The position numbers and the translations under genes were made by a program. A stretch of 64,000 nucleotides of DNA from Mesorhizobium qingshengii (GTDB lineage Bacteria > Pseudomonadota > Alphaproteobacteria > Rhizobiales > Rhizobiaceae): the NCBI RefSeq assembly GCF_900103325.1, contig NZ_FMXM01000017.1, positions 90,333 through 154,332 on the forward strand. Direction: 5' to 3'. Below are positions 52,665 through 60,915 of the stretch, one piece after another. The notes under the pieces were generated by a model, which was not told where the DNA came from, made no database searches, and saw nothing but the letters and a program-made list of their open reading frames with translations. How positions within the stretch are numbered: position 1 is the stretch's first letter; every line of letters begins with the position of its first letter.

Positions 52665-53456
52665 ATGAATATCATCCGTGCACTCACGCCGGCTTCAATG
52701 GGGTTGGCGGTGGCGTTGATTGGGGTGCCGGCAGGCGCTGCGGACATGGTGACGCCGTCTCCATCGCCCGCCTCCGCACCTGTCTGGACCTTTACGGTCG
52801 CGCCATATGGCTGGCTTGCAGGTTTGAACGGGACCGTCGGCCAGTTTGGGATGCCGCCAGTCGACGTAGACGTATCATTCGGCGATATCCTCAAGAAATT
52901 CGACATCGGATTCATGGGTGCCGGCGAGGCACGCTACGACCGATTTGGTATCGCCATGGATTTGCTGTACCTAAAGGTTTCGACGAGCGCCAACACGCCT
53001 TTGGGGGTGTTGGCAGACCACGTCGACGTGACCAGCAAAACCCTAACAGCGTTTGCTGCCGCCGAGTATCGGCTCGCCGAAACCGACAATATGAGCTTCG
53101 ACGTGCTGGGTGGCGCCAGGGTTTGGTCCTTGAAGACCGAGCTTGACCCGGTCGGTGGCCCGGCTGATCCCCTGTCGTTTACCGATACCGCATCTTGGGT
53201 TGATCCGATCGTTGGCGCCAAGGCGCGCGTCGGCCTGTCCAACAATTTCTATCTGACCGGCTGGGGGATGATCGGTGGCTTCGGCGTCGGGTCCAAGCTG
53301 ACCTGGGATGTGATGGGTGCTGTGGGCTACAATGTCAGCGATTCAGTCTCGCTGATCGGCGGCTGGCGCGCGCTTAGCGTCGACTATGAACACGGAGCTT
53401 CCGTCTTCGACGTCGTCATGAGCGGTCCCATCCTCGGCGCGACGATCAAGTTCTAG
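52665..53456 (+). CDS. Outer-membrane beta-barrel protein
   Basis: 263 residues; AGAGGGGACTTCGAT precedes the ATG. Signal peptide (ALTPASMGLAVALIGVPAGAA), a Pro/Ser linker, then about ten strands: WTFTVAPYGWLAGLNGTVG, GFMGAGEARYDRFGIAMDLLYLKV, TLTAFAAAEYRL, FDVLGGARVWSLK, FYLTGWGMIGGFG, TWDVMGAVGYNVSDSVSLIGGWRAL and final GPILGATIKF ending in Phe. This is a common small OMP type of unknown substrate. It has its own upstream region but is co-oriented with the sulfatase unit. Confidence 0.82.
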   Translation: MNIIRALTPASMGLAVALIGVPAGAADMVTPSPSPASAPVWTFTVAPYGWLAGLNGTVGQFGMPPVDVDVSFGDILKKFDIGFMGAGEARYDRFGIAMDLLYLKVSTSANTPLGVLADHVDVTSKTLTAFAAAEYRLAETDNMSFDVLGGARVWSLKTELDPVGGPADPLSFTDTASWVDPIVGAKARVGLSNNFYLTGWGMIGGFGVGSKLTWDVMGAVGYNVSDSVSLIGGWRALSVDYEHGASVFDVVMSGPILGATIKF

Positions 53457-53684
53457 GTCCCGCTCACATTCGGACTCTTGCGTGGTTTCGGCTCGAGATC
53501 GGTCAATTGCTTTTCGTCGCGACGGCAGATGATACCCGATGTTACGGGCGCACTGCTGCGTGAGAGCCTAAAGGCGCGAACCTCGAGCCGTATTCGCTTC
53601 AGCTCCTGTATACGGCGAAGATCTGGCTGGTTTGAGGATGAGTGAGGGCAGCTAGCAGCAAACGCCCAGAAAGTGACGTGATAC

Positions 53685-54875
53685 ATGCGATTGCCTCTCA
53701 CCTTGTCGTTTGGTGAAGACGTTTCCCTGGAGCCAGGAAACCCGCCTCGCGTCGCCGGCTTGCTTCTTTTCTGCGTCAGCCTGTTTGCGGTATTTCTACT
53801 GGCGGCGTGTGCATCGCGACCGGAAACCGGCTACCTGACGCCGGTCAATTTGGCTGGATCTCAATCAACAGCTCACCATGTGCTGGTTGCAACGACTCGT
53901 GCGCGAGATTCTCGCCCCGGCACCTATTTCAACGGGGAAAGAGCTGGAGCTTTGGATTTTGCTCAGTTCACGGTCGACGTGCCGCAACAACATGTATCTG
54001 GCAATATCGAATGGCCGTCAAACGCCCCGGGAAATCCTAAGAAGAATTTCGTAGTCAGCGACGCCTCCTACCTTGATGGTGATAAGGAGTTCATCAAGAA
54101 CTTGAATTCGCAACTCGCTTTGAGACCTCGCGGAAGCCGCAATGTTCTCCTTTTCGTCCACGGATATAACACGATGTTTGCGGAGGGGCTTTACCGCTTA
54201 ACGCAGATTGTGCACGATTCCAGGGCGCCTGGGGTGCCGGTACTTTTCACCTGGGCGTCGCGTGGCAAGGTGGGACAATATGTATACGACACAAACAGCG
54301 CCACGATTGCCCGTGACGATCTGGTCCATACAATTCGCCTAATATTAGCGAGTGATGCTGACAAGGTAAATATAGTTGCTCATTCAATGGGAAATTGGGT
54401 GACGGTTGAAGCGCTTCGGCAGATTAAAATTTCTGGTAAGGCGCTGGCAATAAATAGAATTGGCCTGGTGGTGTTGGCTGCTCCTGATATTGATATCGAC
54501 GTCTTCAAATCGCAGATGCGAAGTTTCGGAAAGCCGAAAAAACCGTTCTATATAGTAATTTCAAAGGACGATAAAGCGTTGCGTACCTCCAGTTTTATTG
54601 CTGGCGGGCCAGCAAGGCTGGGAGCTGAAGCGGATACTGACGAATTGGCCGCCTTGGGCGCTGTTGTGGTTGATATGACGAACGTCAAAGCCAACGACTC
54701 ATCGCACCATGGCAAATTTGCCGAGTTGGCGGAACTTGGCCCAGAGCTTGGTACAGTACTCGCAGGCGGGATTGGTGGCACGTCTGAGCCCGAGAATGGT
54801 GGGGCGCTGCAGACAATCGTGACTGCACCGATCGTACTACTTGGCGGGACTGTCCAAATTACCAGGGCGCCTTGA
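53685..54875 (+). CDS. Lipoprotein alpha/beta hydrolase (DUF900)
   Basis: 396 residues. The N-terminal hydrophobic stretch LLLFCVSLFAVFLLAAC ends in a lipobox (LAAC), so the protein is probably lipid-anchored. The DUF900 hydrolase fold shows HHVLVATTRARDSRPGTYF, NVLLFVHGYNTMFAEGLYRL, a nucleophile elbow VAHSMGNWVTVEAL and SFGKPKKPFYIVISKDDKAL with a probable acid. A catalytic His may be in SSHHGKFAE. Predicted esterase or lipase; substrate unknown. Codons in the central part (about 54330-54600) are clearly AT-richer than in neighbours (ATA, AAT, TTA, ATT), pointing to acquisition from another source. Confidence 0.85.
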   Translation: MRLPLTLSFGEDVSLEPGNPPRVAGLLLFCVSLFAVFLLAACASRPETGYLTPVNLAGSQSTAHHVLVATTRARDSRPGTYFNGERAGALDFAQFTVDVPQQHVSGNIEWPSNAPGNPKKNFVVSDASYLDGDKEFIKNLNSQLALRPRGSRNVLLFVHGYNTMFAEGLYRLTQIVHDSRAPGVPVLFTWASRGKVGQYVYDTNSATIARDDLVHTIRLILASDADKVNIVAHSMGNWVTVEALRQIKISGKALAINRIGLVVLAAPDIDIDVFKSQMRSFGKPKKPFYIVISKDDKALRTSSFIAGGPARLGAEADTDELAALGAVVVDMTNVKANDSSHHGKFAELAELGPELGTVLAGGIGGTSEPENGGALQTIVTAPIVLLGGTVQITRAP

Positions 54876-55031
54876 ACCGAGTCTGAAATCGGAGGCCGGC
54901 GCCGGACGTTGCCTTCGACGCGCCTCTGATGCCGCGCCGCTCCACGCCTCCTATGCCTCACGGCGGCCATCCCGGTCCGTTGGTCCAGGGACAAACCTCG
55001 AAATTGCTGACAGTGACATGAGGCTTTCCAT
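54876..55031. other. Short intergenic stretch
   Basis: No feature recognised between the hydrolase stop and the next remnant. Confidence 0.35.
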
Positions 55032-55601
55032 TCACGGTGCAGGCCGCATTGGAATGCTGGCTGTGTCCGGCCGACTGCACGATCTCGTCGGGAGAATGGT
55101 GGCGCGGAGCGAATCATGCCGGGGCTCGTATCTCTGCGGCCAGAGCTCTCGATATCCATCACTCGTCACGTCAAGGCAGAACGGAATGCCCTTGAGTGCC
55201 CCCGGCGTCCTGTCGAAAAAGTTGCCAACCCGCGTATAGCGCAGACCCTGGGGTGCTCCGCGTCCTGAGACCGCGACGCGATTGAGCTTCGCAATAGAAC
55301 ACGCGTTAGAGAAGATCACTGCCGATAGCTCCGCGTGCCGATCGTCGGCAAACAACCCTGCCGCGAAAGCTGATGGTCCCAACAAATGAGTCGCGGGCAT
55401 CGTCACCGCTTGCTGGCTTCCGTCCACATCAGCGGCCTGAGCGCCCTCACCATACAGGTATGAGACGTTCGACGCCTTGGCGCTGAATGTCGGCTGCCGG
55501 TGCAACGGTGCAACTGAGACATCCCCGCCCCGAAACGCATAAGCCGCCCCGGTTAGACCGGGACGGTAAGGGTATTCCGACGAAACTGGTTGTGGGGACA
55601 C
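55032..55601 (-). pseudogene. Partial conserved protein of mobile DNA
   Basis: The frame contains HLLGPSAFAAGLFADDRHAELSAVIFSNACSIAKLNRVAVSG and LRYTRVGNFFDRTPGALKGIPFCLDVTSDGYRELWPQRYEP, which I recognise from larger unnamed proteins in rhizobial accessory DNA. Homology stops near 55110, where the rest of the protein should follow (a region rich in His and Trp), and the first ~35 residues also look foreign. Both ends therefore seem broken. Function unknown. Confidence 0.55.
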
Positions 55602-56115
55602 GATCTAAGGCTGCAAACCGCCCTATAACTTGCAGAGGAGTCGAGTTAGCAAACGAATTCAGTGGCAGCACTGTATTGGCGGTATCCCTCTCCCGCTACC
55701 AAAATTTATCAAATAAAAATCAGCAACTTAGGTGCAATCGAATGCATCTTGGCGGCTGATTCCATGTCGCGCCATGTTGCAAACCACTACGGTTGATTCC
55801 AAGGGTTTCCTGACACTATCGGCAAGTCCGTGCGACATGATTGCATCGATGGACGACGCGCGTCTGCGCCAGCGGGCACAACTCTGGTTGCAGCGAAGCG
55901 GCAGCTCGCCGGCAGGGAGAAGATCCCTTATCGTCGTTCCGGCCGGCGTGAAAGTGCACCTGACGCTAGGTCACACCGACATGCGCGCGAGGGGAATGCA
56001 GCGCGATAACCCCCTTGACCATAAAAAACCGCAAACCCATATCGTTTCCGGGCGTCGGCCACTGTCGGTCACGCCGCATTCCTAATTCAATTGTTCGTTC
56101 GACTTGGAGGATCCT
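55602..56115. other. Stretch without a supportable gene
   Basis: 514 bases. Frames are short and show no domain. AT-rich DNA near 55690-55730 is unusual for the window. The end contains the promoter region of the first DUF982 gene. Confidence 0.4.
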
Positions 56116-56418
56116 ATGAACGACCGGATGTTCGACAGCCCTGTTTTCGTCAAGAGCGAAAACAGCCTCGTCCAGGAAATAGCGTGCCTCGAGGACGCTC
56201 TGGAATTTCTCTACGAATGGCCCAGGAACCGACGGGGGCCAATTTATGAAACGGCTCTGCGCGCATGCCAGCGAGCGTTTGACAGCAGCTATCCATTGTC
56301 GGCCGCAAGGGGGGCGTTTTGCGGCTTCGCAAAGTCGGCCAAGATCCATGAAGACGTCACCACAGCCTTGCCCTGGATGGTCAGCAAGCGCGGCCAGCGC
56401 GGCGGATTGGCTGTTTAG
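56116..56418 (+). CDS. DUF982 protein, first copy
   Basis: 100 residues from ATG 56116 with GGAGG just upstream. It has the DUF982 pattern: MFDSPVFVK, then a helix ending LEDALEFLYEWPRNRRGPIYETALRACQRAF, then AARGAFCGFAKSAKI. This family is almost confined to Hyphomicrobiales; its role is unknown. The second copy follows 27 bases downstream. Confidence 0.82.
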   Translation: MNDRMFDSPVFVKSENSLVQEIACLEDALEFLYEWPRNRRGPIYETALRACQRAFDSSYPLSAARGAFCGFAKSAKIHEDVTTALPWMVSKRGQRGGLAV

Positions 56419-56445
56419 GGTCGCCCTGAAAAGGAGGAATTCGCG

Positions 56446-56730
56446 ATGCTGTCTCAACCTTTCGACAAGCCAGTTCGGGTATGGGTCGGAATGGGCTTTC
56501 CGCGGGAGCTTAACACTGTGGCGGACGCCTATCAGTTCGCGGTTGATTGGTGCGGCAACAGTCCGGAACAGAGGGCGGCGCTCCGCGCGTGCAAAGCCGC
56601 GTTGGTCGGAGATGTCGACGCCGAGACTGCAAGGGGCGTTTTCGTAGCCTTTGCTCGTAAGAAAGATATTTTGGTGGAGGATGGCACAATTCCTCCATAC
56701 CTGGAAATTGCCCAGCCGAGGCACGTTTGA
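56446..56730 (+). CDS. DUF982 protein, second copy
   Basis: 94 residues; AAGGAGG precedes the ATG. Same fold pattern as the first copy: FDKPVRVWVGMGFPRELNTVADAYQFAVDWC, EQRAALRACKAALVGDVDAETARGVFVAFARKKDILVED. The two copies share the order of motifs but few exact residues, so the duplication is old. A strong terminator closes the pair. Confidence 0.85.
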   Translation: MLSQPFDKPVRVWVGMGFPRELNTVADAYQFAVDWCGNSPEQRAALRACKAALVGDVDAETARGVFVAFARKKDILVEDGTIPPYLEIAQPRHV

Positions 56731-56740
56731 AATGCCCTGA

Positions 56741-56770
56741 AACGACGGCGGCCTAGCGGGCGCCGTCGTT
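56741..56770 (+). terminator. Hairpin terminator after the DUF982 pair
   Basis: Perfect 10-bp stem AACGACGGCG (56741-56750) and CGCCGTCGTT (56761-56770) with a 10-base loop, followed by GTTTCCTA. It starts 10 bases after the stop. Confidence 0.75.
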
Positions 56771-56875
56771 GTTTCCTAGTCCGTAACGAAAACTCGGCCT
56801 GCGCTGCACGGCTGAGCGAAACCTTCGCCAGACAGCTGCGTTGTTATGTCCTCTCCGCCCACAGGAAAGAGAGCG

Positions 56876-57220
56876 ATGACCAAGCCGATCGATGAATCGA
56901 TAGACAGATCCGATCCGCTATTCCTTGCGGAGAAATATGGCATGACTGTTCAGCAGGCGCGGCGTCATGTTGCTTCTTTAAAGTTTGGCATTATTTCTTT
57001 AAACAAGGGCGCTGAAAGAATTCTTTTCCGGTCAATTGAGATTATGAGAATTGAAGGACGAGGAAGCCAACGTGCCGTCGCTCAAGGTCTCGTCGCCACT
57101 GAACTTCAGCGACGATCGAAATTCGAGTTTTTCGACTCTGCCGGGTTGGGCGTTGGGGCTACCCACGCTCTATCCAGGCGACAGACGTTCCGCGTTCCTG
57201 TAGAGTTGGCTCCGATTTAG
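56876..57220 (+). CDS. Small protein with an N-terminal helix-turn-helix-like motif
   Basis: 114 residues from ATG 56876, preceded by GGAAAGAGAG. The N-terminus DRSDPLFLAEKYGMTVQQARRHVAS recalls the DUF3606-type helix pair of rhizobial small proteins. The middle (FGIISLNKGAERILFRSIEIMRIEG) is moderately coherent, but the last ~50 residues look random, so the gene may be frameshifted or truncated. Low confidence in its integrity and no function can be given. Confidence 0.4.
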   Translation: MTKPIDESIDRSDPLFLAEKYGMTVQQARRHVASLKFGIISLNKGAERILFRSIEIMRIEGRGSQRAVAQGLVATELQRRSKFEFFDSAGLGVGATHALSRRQTFRVPVELAPI

Positions 57221-57325
57221 GCAGCGCCCCGCGGATTTTAAGTCGCATCCTGCCGGGTTATGTGCAGGGCTTTGCGATTTTGCTGCGGCGTCGGGACAGA
57301 CACTCTTATGAGTGTGCATACATGG

Positions 57326-58240
57326 CTAACCTTCAATACCGAGCCCGATTGCTGCGACGGCCGCTGCTTCTGCTAAAGCAATGTAGTGGCGCTGTCGTCC
57401 GCTGTTCTCGCGCCAATAGAGCCCTACGTTCCGGCGTTCGTCCCAGCCGTCGATTTCAAGCAACGCCACATCGTCGCTCCGCCGGAACTCCGCTCGTGCG
57501 TAGAGTTCTGGAAACAGAGACATTCCCATGCCGATCGAGACCATCTGGCGGATCGCGTCTAGGCTCGTTCCCTCAAAGTCCGCCACGATGTGCGCGCCTG
57601 ACGCCTCCGCAAGATGGCGAACGTTTTCCAGAAGGCGATGTCCCCGACCCAATGCCAGCAGCTTCTCGCCTTGCAGTTGGCTAAGGCTGACAGTCTTCTG
57701 TTTGGCGAGTGGGTGTTCGGACGGCACGCCGAGGAAGAGGGCTTCCTCGCCTATCCGTCGGAACGTCAATCCCGTTCGCTCCGGCGAGGGCCCGACACCG
57801 CAGTCCAGTGCGCCTTCCGCCACAGCCGATTCCAGGGCCGCAGGGGAATCCTCCCGGATGTAGATCTGCAGACCGGGATGTTGCTCGTGCAGCCGTGGAA
57901 GCAGCCGCGGCAGAAAATACGGTCCGAAGGTCGGCGGCGTGCCCAGCCGGATGGTTCCCCCAAGTGCGGCGCCTTGTGCGGACAGTTCGTCCAGCAGATC
58001 GTCGAGCGAGGCAAGCACGAGGCGCGCACCCTTGGCCAAGGTCTCGCCTGCGGGCGTCGCCGCGACCTGTGACGATGTCCGCTCGAAGAGTGGGGTTCCA
58101 AGACCTTGCTCGACGAGCGAGATCTGAACCGACAGCGTCGGCTGCGACACGTTGCATTGGCGTGCCGCCCGGCCGAAATGCTTCAGGTCGTGGACGGCGA
58201 CCACGTATTCCAGCTGGCGGAGCGTTGGGCGAAACGGCAT
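57326..58240 (-). CDS. LysR-family regulator, OxyR-like but without redox cysteines
   Basis: 304 residues. The N-terminal HTH TLRQLEYVVAVHDLKHFGRAARQCNVSQPTLSVQISLVEQGLGTPLFER is close to OxyR-type regulators, and the effector domain follows (IRLGTPPTFGPYFLPRLLPRLHEQHPGLQIYIRED, DCGVGPSPERTGLTFRRIG). In OxyR the sensing cysteines sit in a segment aligning with GRGHRLLENVRHLAEASG, which here has none; only two cysteines occur elsewhere. It should therefore not sense peroxide by the OxyR disulphide switch. An IS1111-type element lies 15 bases upstream of its start, separating it from its original promoter and divergent target. Confidence 0.88.
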   Translation of the reverse strand: MPFRPTLRQLEYVVAVHDLKHFGRAARQCNVSQPTLSVQISLVEQGLGTPLFERTSSQVAATPAGETLAKGARLVLASLDDLLDELSAQGAALGGTIRLGTPPTFGPYFLPRLLPRLHEQHPGLQIYIREDSPAALESAVAEGALDCGVGPSPERTGLTFRRIGEEALFLGVPSEHPLAKQKTVSLSQLQGEKLLALGRGHRLLENVRHLAEASGAHIVADFEGTSLDAIRQMVSIGMGMSLFPELYARAEFRRSDDVALLEIDGWDERRNVGLYWRENSGRQRHYIALAEAAAVAAIGLGIEG

Positions 58241-58364
58241 CGATCCCTAGACGTTATGACCGTGGTCTGAGCGGCGGCCCGCCCTTAGTCTTTGCAGCTG
58301 TTAGGCAAACGGGGGTTGCTCGGGGAGTGCCCGAGCCGAGCCCCAAGCGAAGAAAGGACGGGCC

Positions 58365-59477
58365 ATGAAGCAAGATAGCGTTTTTTACGTCGGTGTCGAC
58401 GTGTCGAAGGCGAAGCACGCCATTGCGGTTGCCGAGGGTGGCCGCAATGGGGAGGTCCGGTATTTCGGCGAGATCGAAGCGAGGCCGGCGGCGGTGGAGC
58501 GCTTCGTGCGCAAGCTGGAGAAAAAGCATCCTCGCCTGCATTTCTGTTACGAAGCCGGCCCGACCGGCTACGGGCTCTACCGGCAGATCGTCGAGCTCGG
58601 TCAGCGCTGCGACGTCGTTGCGCCCTCGCTGATCCCCAAGCGCCCGGGCGAGCGCGTCAAGACGAACCGGCGCGATGCGGTCAGTCTGGCGCGGCTGCTG
58701 CGGGCCGGAGAATTGAAGGGAATCTGGGTTCCAGACGCGGTGCATGAAGCGGTGCGCGATCTAGTGCGGGTGCGCTCCGCGGCGAGCGAGGATCTGCGCA
58801 AGAAGCGCCAGCAGCTTCTGTCGTTCCTGCTGCGCCATGGGCGGGTCTTTACCGGACGCAAGAACTGGACCCGGAGCCATGCCCGCTGGCTGGCGGCGCA
58901 AAAGTTCGACCATCCGGCCCAGCAGATCGTGTTCCAGGACCAGGTCGACGTGGTCACCGATGCGCAGGACCGGCTGGAGCGGCTGGATGCGCAACTGGCC
59001 GAGCTGGTGCCGAGCTGGTCGATGGCGCCGGTGGTGATGGCCTATCAGGCGCTGCGTGGTGTGTCCTTCATCGTCGCCGTCACTTTCGTCAGCGAAGTCG
59101 GCGATGTCCGCCGCTTCGACACTCCGCGGCAGCTGATGGCCTTTCTCGGCCTGGTGCCCTCGGAGCGCTCGACCGGTGACACGGTAAAGCGCGGCGGCCT
59201 GACGTTGGCCGGCAATCGCCGCGCCCGCCGCGTCCTGATCGAAGGCGCCTGGGCCTACCGCTATCCCGCCAGGGTGACGGAGCCCATTCGCGTCAGGCTC
59301 GAGGGTCTGCCGAAGGCGGTGCGCGAGATCGCCTGGAGGGCGCAGACGCGGCTTTGCGCCCGCTACCGGCGCCTGACGGCTGCGGGCAAGAACAAACCCA
59401 TCGTCGTTGCGGCGATCGCGCGCGAGATGGCGGCGTTCCTGTGGGCCATCGGCCACCAGGTCGAACCGGTGCGTTGA
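58365..59477 (+). CDS. IS110-family DEDD transposase
   Basis: 370 residues; GAAAGGACGGGCC precedes the ATG. RuvC-like DEDD domain: VFYVGVDVSKAKHAIAV (first Asp), LHFCYEAGPTGYGLY (Glu), VKTNRRDAVSLARLLRAGEL (Asp pair). The C-terminal Transposase_20 domain has GVSFIVAVTFVSEVGDVRRFDTPRQLMAFLGLVPSERSTGD with its catalytic Ser, then GNRRARRVLIEGAW. Intact. IS110 transposases use an RNA encoded in the noncoding end of the element to choose target and donor sites. Confidence 0.94.
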   Translation: MKQDSVFYVGVDVSKAKHAIAVAEGGRNGEVRYFGEIEARPAAVERFVRKLEKKHPRLHFCYEAGPTGYGLYRQIVELGQRCDVVAPSLIPKRPGERVKTNRRDAVSLARLLRAGELKGIWVPDAVHEAVRDLVRVRSAASEDLRKKRQQLLSFLLRHGRVFTGRKNWTRSHARWLAAQKFDHPAQQIVFQDQVDVVTDAQDRLERLDAQLAELVPSWSMAPVVMAYQALRGVSFIVAVTFVSEVGDVRRFDTPRQLMAFLGLVPSERSTGDTVKRGGLTLAGNRRARRVLIEGAWAYRYPARVTEPIRVRLEGLPKAVREIAWRAQTRLCARYRRLTAAGKNKPIVVAAIAREMAAFLWAIGHQVEPVR

Positions 59478-59840
59478 GATGCAGTGCGCTTCTTCATCGA
59501 AGATCAGGATCCCGACAAGAGCGCCCCCGGCGCGGGCGCCGCCGGATTGAAGGCTCTGCCCGCGCCGGATCTCCCGGCGGAAAAACCGGGCAGCACGGTG
59601 ACGGGATGTGGCCACGGTGGGGAACTCCCGTCCTAACTATGTGGCTGGGCATCAGCCCAACGCCCGATACTAGACAGGGATAGCCCAGGATGGATCACGG
59701 AAGTGCGGTAACCAACCCGCGGATAAGAGCTGGATCAACCGTCGTCTCAAGGCCCCATCCCGTCTCCGTGCTGCCCTCATCAATGGCAAGCAAAACCTGT
59801 GGCAAAAGGCATAGGGCGAAAAAGGTCATCCATCATTCTT
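59478..59840 (+). ncRNA. Candidate guide (bridge/seek) RNA region of the IS1111-type element
   Basis: This ~360-base stretch downstream of the transposase has no credible reading frame yet contains paired segments, such as GGATGTGGCCACGG, GGCTGGGCATCAGCCCA and CGCCGGATCTCCCGGCGG. In IS1111-type elements the guide RNA is encoded downstream of the transposase, so the location fits. The loops that would pair with target DNA cannot be assigned by eye. Confidence 0.4.
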
Positions 59841-59949
59841 GACCACGGTCATAAGAGTTAGAAGCTATCGAGGTAATTGCAATAATCAATTGGAACTATC
59901 GGACGAGGGTCCCCACCTCCAGGCAGTCAACAGCCAAGGAGGAAGTGCC

Positions 59950-60186
59950 ATGGACCAGTTCATCAAGTCGCTCCGTCACCGCAGGGCCACCGTCCAGGCC
60001 CGCATCGAGGACGAGCAGGCCCGGCCGGCGCCGGATCAGCTGCGTCTGAGCGCGCTGAAAAGGCTGAAGCTCCGGTTCCGCGACCAGATCGAGTTCATCG
60101 AGCGGATAAACCGGAGCGGCGATACGATACCCATCCCCGTAGTCCGTCGCCGATCGTTCCGTCCGCTCCTTTCGGGGAAAATCTGA
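59950..60186 (+). CDS. YdcH/DUF465-like small coiled-coil protein
   Basis: 78 residues from ATG 59950, with GGAGGAAGTGCC directly upstream; the longer frame starting inside the IS is rejected. DUF465 pattern: LRHRRATVQARIEDEQARPAPDQLRLSALKRLKLRFRDQIEFIER, followed by a basic tail. Members are small cytoplasmic helical hairpins of unknown function. It leads a three-gene run (next gene after 1 base). Confidence 0.82.
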   Translation: MDQFIKSLRHRRATVQARIEDEQARPAPDQLRLSALKRLKLRFRDQIEFIERINRSGDTIPIPVVRRRSFRPLLSGKI

Positions 60187-60187
60187 C

Positions 60188-60502
60188 ATGACCACCATGC
60201 AGGCAATGGAAAAGCCTCGACCCGACCAGGGCAGCGGCGGTTTTCGCGTCACGGGGGCAAGGTTGCTTGGCGGCCTCGCCGGGCAGTATCGAGCCCTCAA
60301 GCGACGCCTGGACGACATGCTGATGCGGGGCGATCGCGACTACGCCATGCTCAGCGAGCTTTCGCAGGAGATCGGCAGGATGCGCCAGAGGATTCGCGCG
60401 GATCTGAAGCGTCGCCGGGACGAGCGCTCGCGGCGAAAGGCCGCGAGGAACGCGGCGCCGGAAGCGCGCATCGGCGGAAGGGGAAAGGGCGATGAACCTT
60501 GA
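60188..60502 (+). CDS. Small basic protein, unknown
   Basis: 104 residues; TTCGGGGAAAATCTGAC precedes the ATG. Very basic and helical: RLLGGLAGQYRALKRRLDDMLMRGDRDYAMLSELSQEIGRMRQRIRADLKRRRDERSRRKAARN. No family known to me. It lies between the YdcH-like and membrane-protein genes and overlaps the latter by 11 bases, so it belongs to that operon. Confidence 0.6.
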   Translation: MTTMQAMEKPRPDQGSGGFRVTGARLLGGLAGQYRALKRRLDDMLMRGDRDYAMLSELSQEIGRMRQRIRADLKRRRDERSRRKAARNAAPEARIGGRGKGDEP

Positions 60503-60770
60503 CCGTCGCAGCAAGACCAAGCTCGCCCGCGTCGTCCGCTACGGTGCCGTCGCCCTCATCACGGCGTGGTCGCGGCTGGCGCTCACAATCTACGCCGTGC
60601 TCGGAACGGTCTCGGGCTGGATGGCGGCGCAGGGCGTGACCGACGGGTGGATTGCCTGGAGCGGCCAGCTCGTCGGCCAGGCTGGCGGACCTGCCGCCGC
60701 GATCCTCTGGCCCGCGGGCACGCTCGTCATTCTCGGCGCAATGGTGGCGATCCGCCGGTTTGCCGCCTGA
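60492..60770 (+). CDS. Small membrane protein, unknown
   Basis: 92 residues. A basic start (NLDRRSKTKLARVVRYG) is followed by two membrane helices (VALITAWSRLALTIYAVLGTVSGWMAA and GGPAAAILWPAGTLVILGAMVAI) and ends RRFAA. GGAAGGGGAAAGGGC provides a ribosome site. Last gene of the three-gene run; a strong hairpin follows. Confidence 0.65.
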   Translation: MNLDRRSKTKLARVVRYGAVALITAWSRLALTIYAVLGTVSGWMAAQGVTDGWIAWSGQLVGQAGGPAAAILWPAGTLVILGAMVAIRRFAA

Positions 60771-60781
60771 TCAAATCCTGA

Positions 60782-60812
60782 GGCCGCCGTCCGGTCGATC
60801 CGGTCGGCGGCC
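60782..60812 (+). terminator. Strong GC hairpin after the small-protein operon
   Basis: GGCCGCCG (60782-60789) pairs with CGGCGGCC (60805-60812), and inside it CCGG pairs with CCGG around a TCGAT loop. It is followed by GACCTTCT rather than a clean U tract, so termination is likely but may be partial. Confidence 0.5.
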
Positions 60813-60915
60813 GACCTTCTAGACTGAAAGTCCGGGCCCCTCTGGCGAGAGACGCCGGTCCTCTTGCGATGTCGGACGCGACCCTTATCGCGTGCCGGCT
60901 GGAGACTGTGTTAGA

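Larger units (their letters stand above)
58256..59852 (+). mobile_element. IS110-family (IS1111-type) insertion sequence
   Basis: Subterminal inverted repeats ATGACCGTGGTC (58256-58267) and GACCACGGTCAT (59841-59852), 12 bp and perfect, are the hallmark of the IS1111 group of IS110 elements, which move through a circular intermediate without target duplication. Between them lie one DEDD transposase gene and a ~360-base noncoding tail. The exact ends should be a few bases outside these repeats. Confidence 0.85.

Noticed and set aside
55966..56724. 252-codon minus-strand frame
   Set aside because: Overlaps both DUF982 genes in antisense; those have good ribosome sites and family patterns.
60771..60915. 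Manganese (yybP-ykoY) riboswitch ahead of the TerC gene
   Set aside because: The leader is dominated by a GC hairpin and lacks the conserved loop sequences of that riboswitch.
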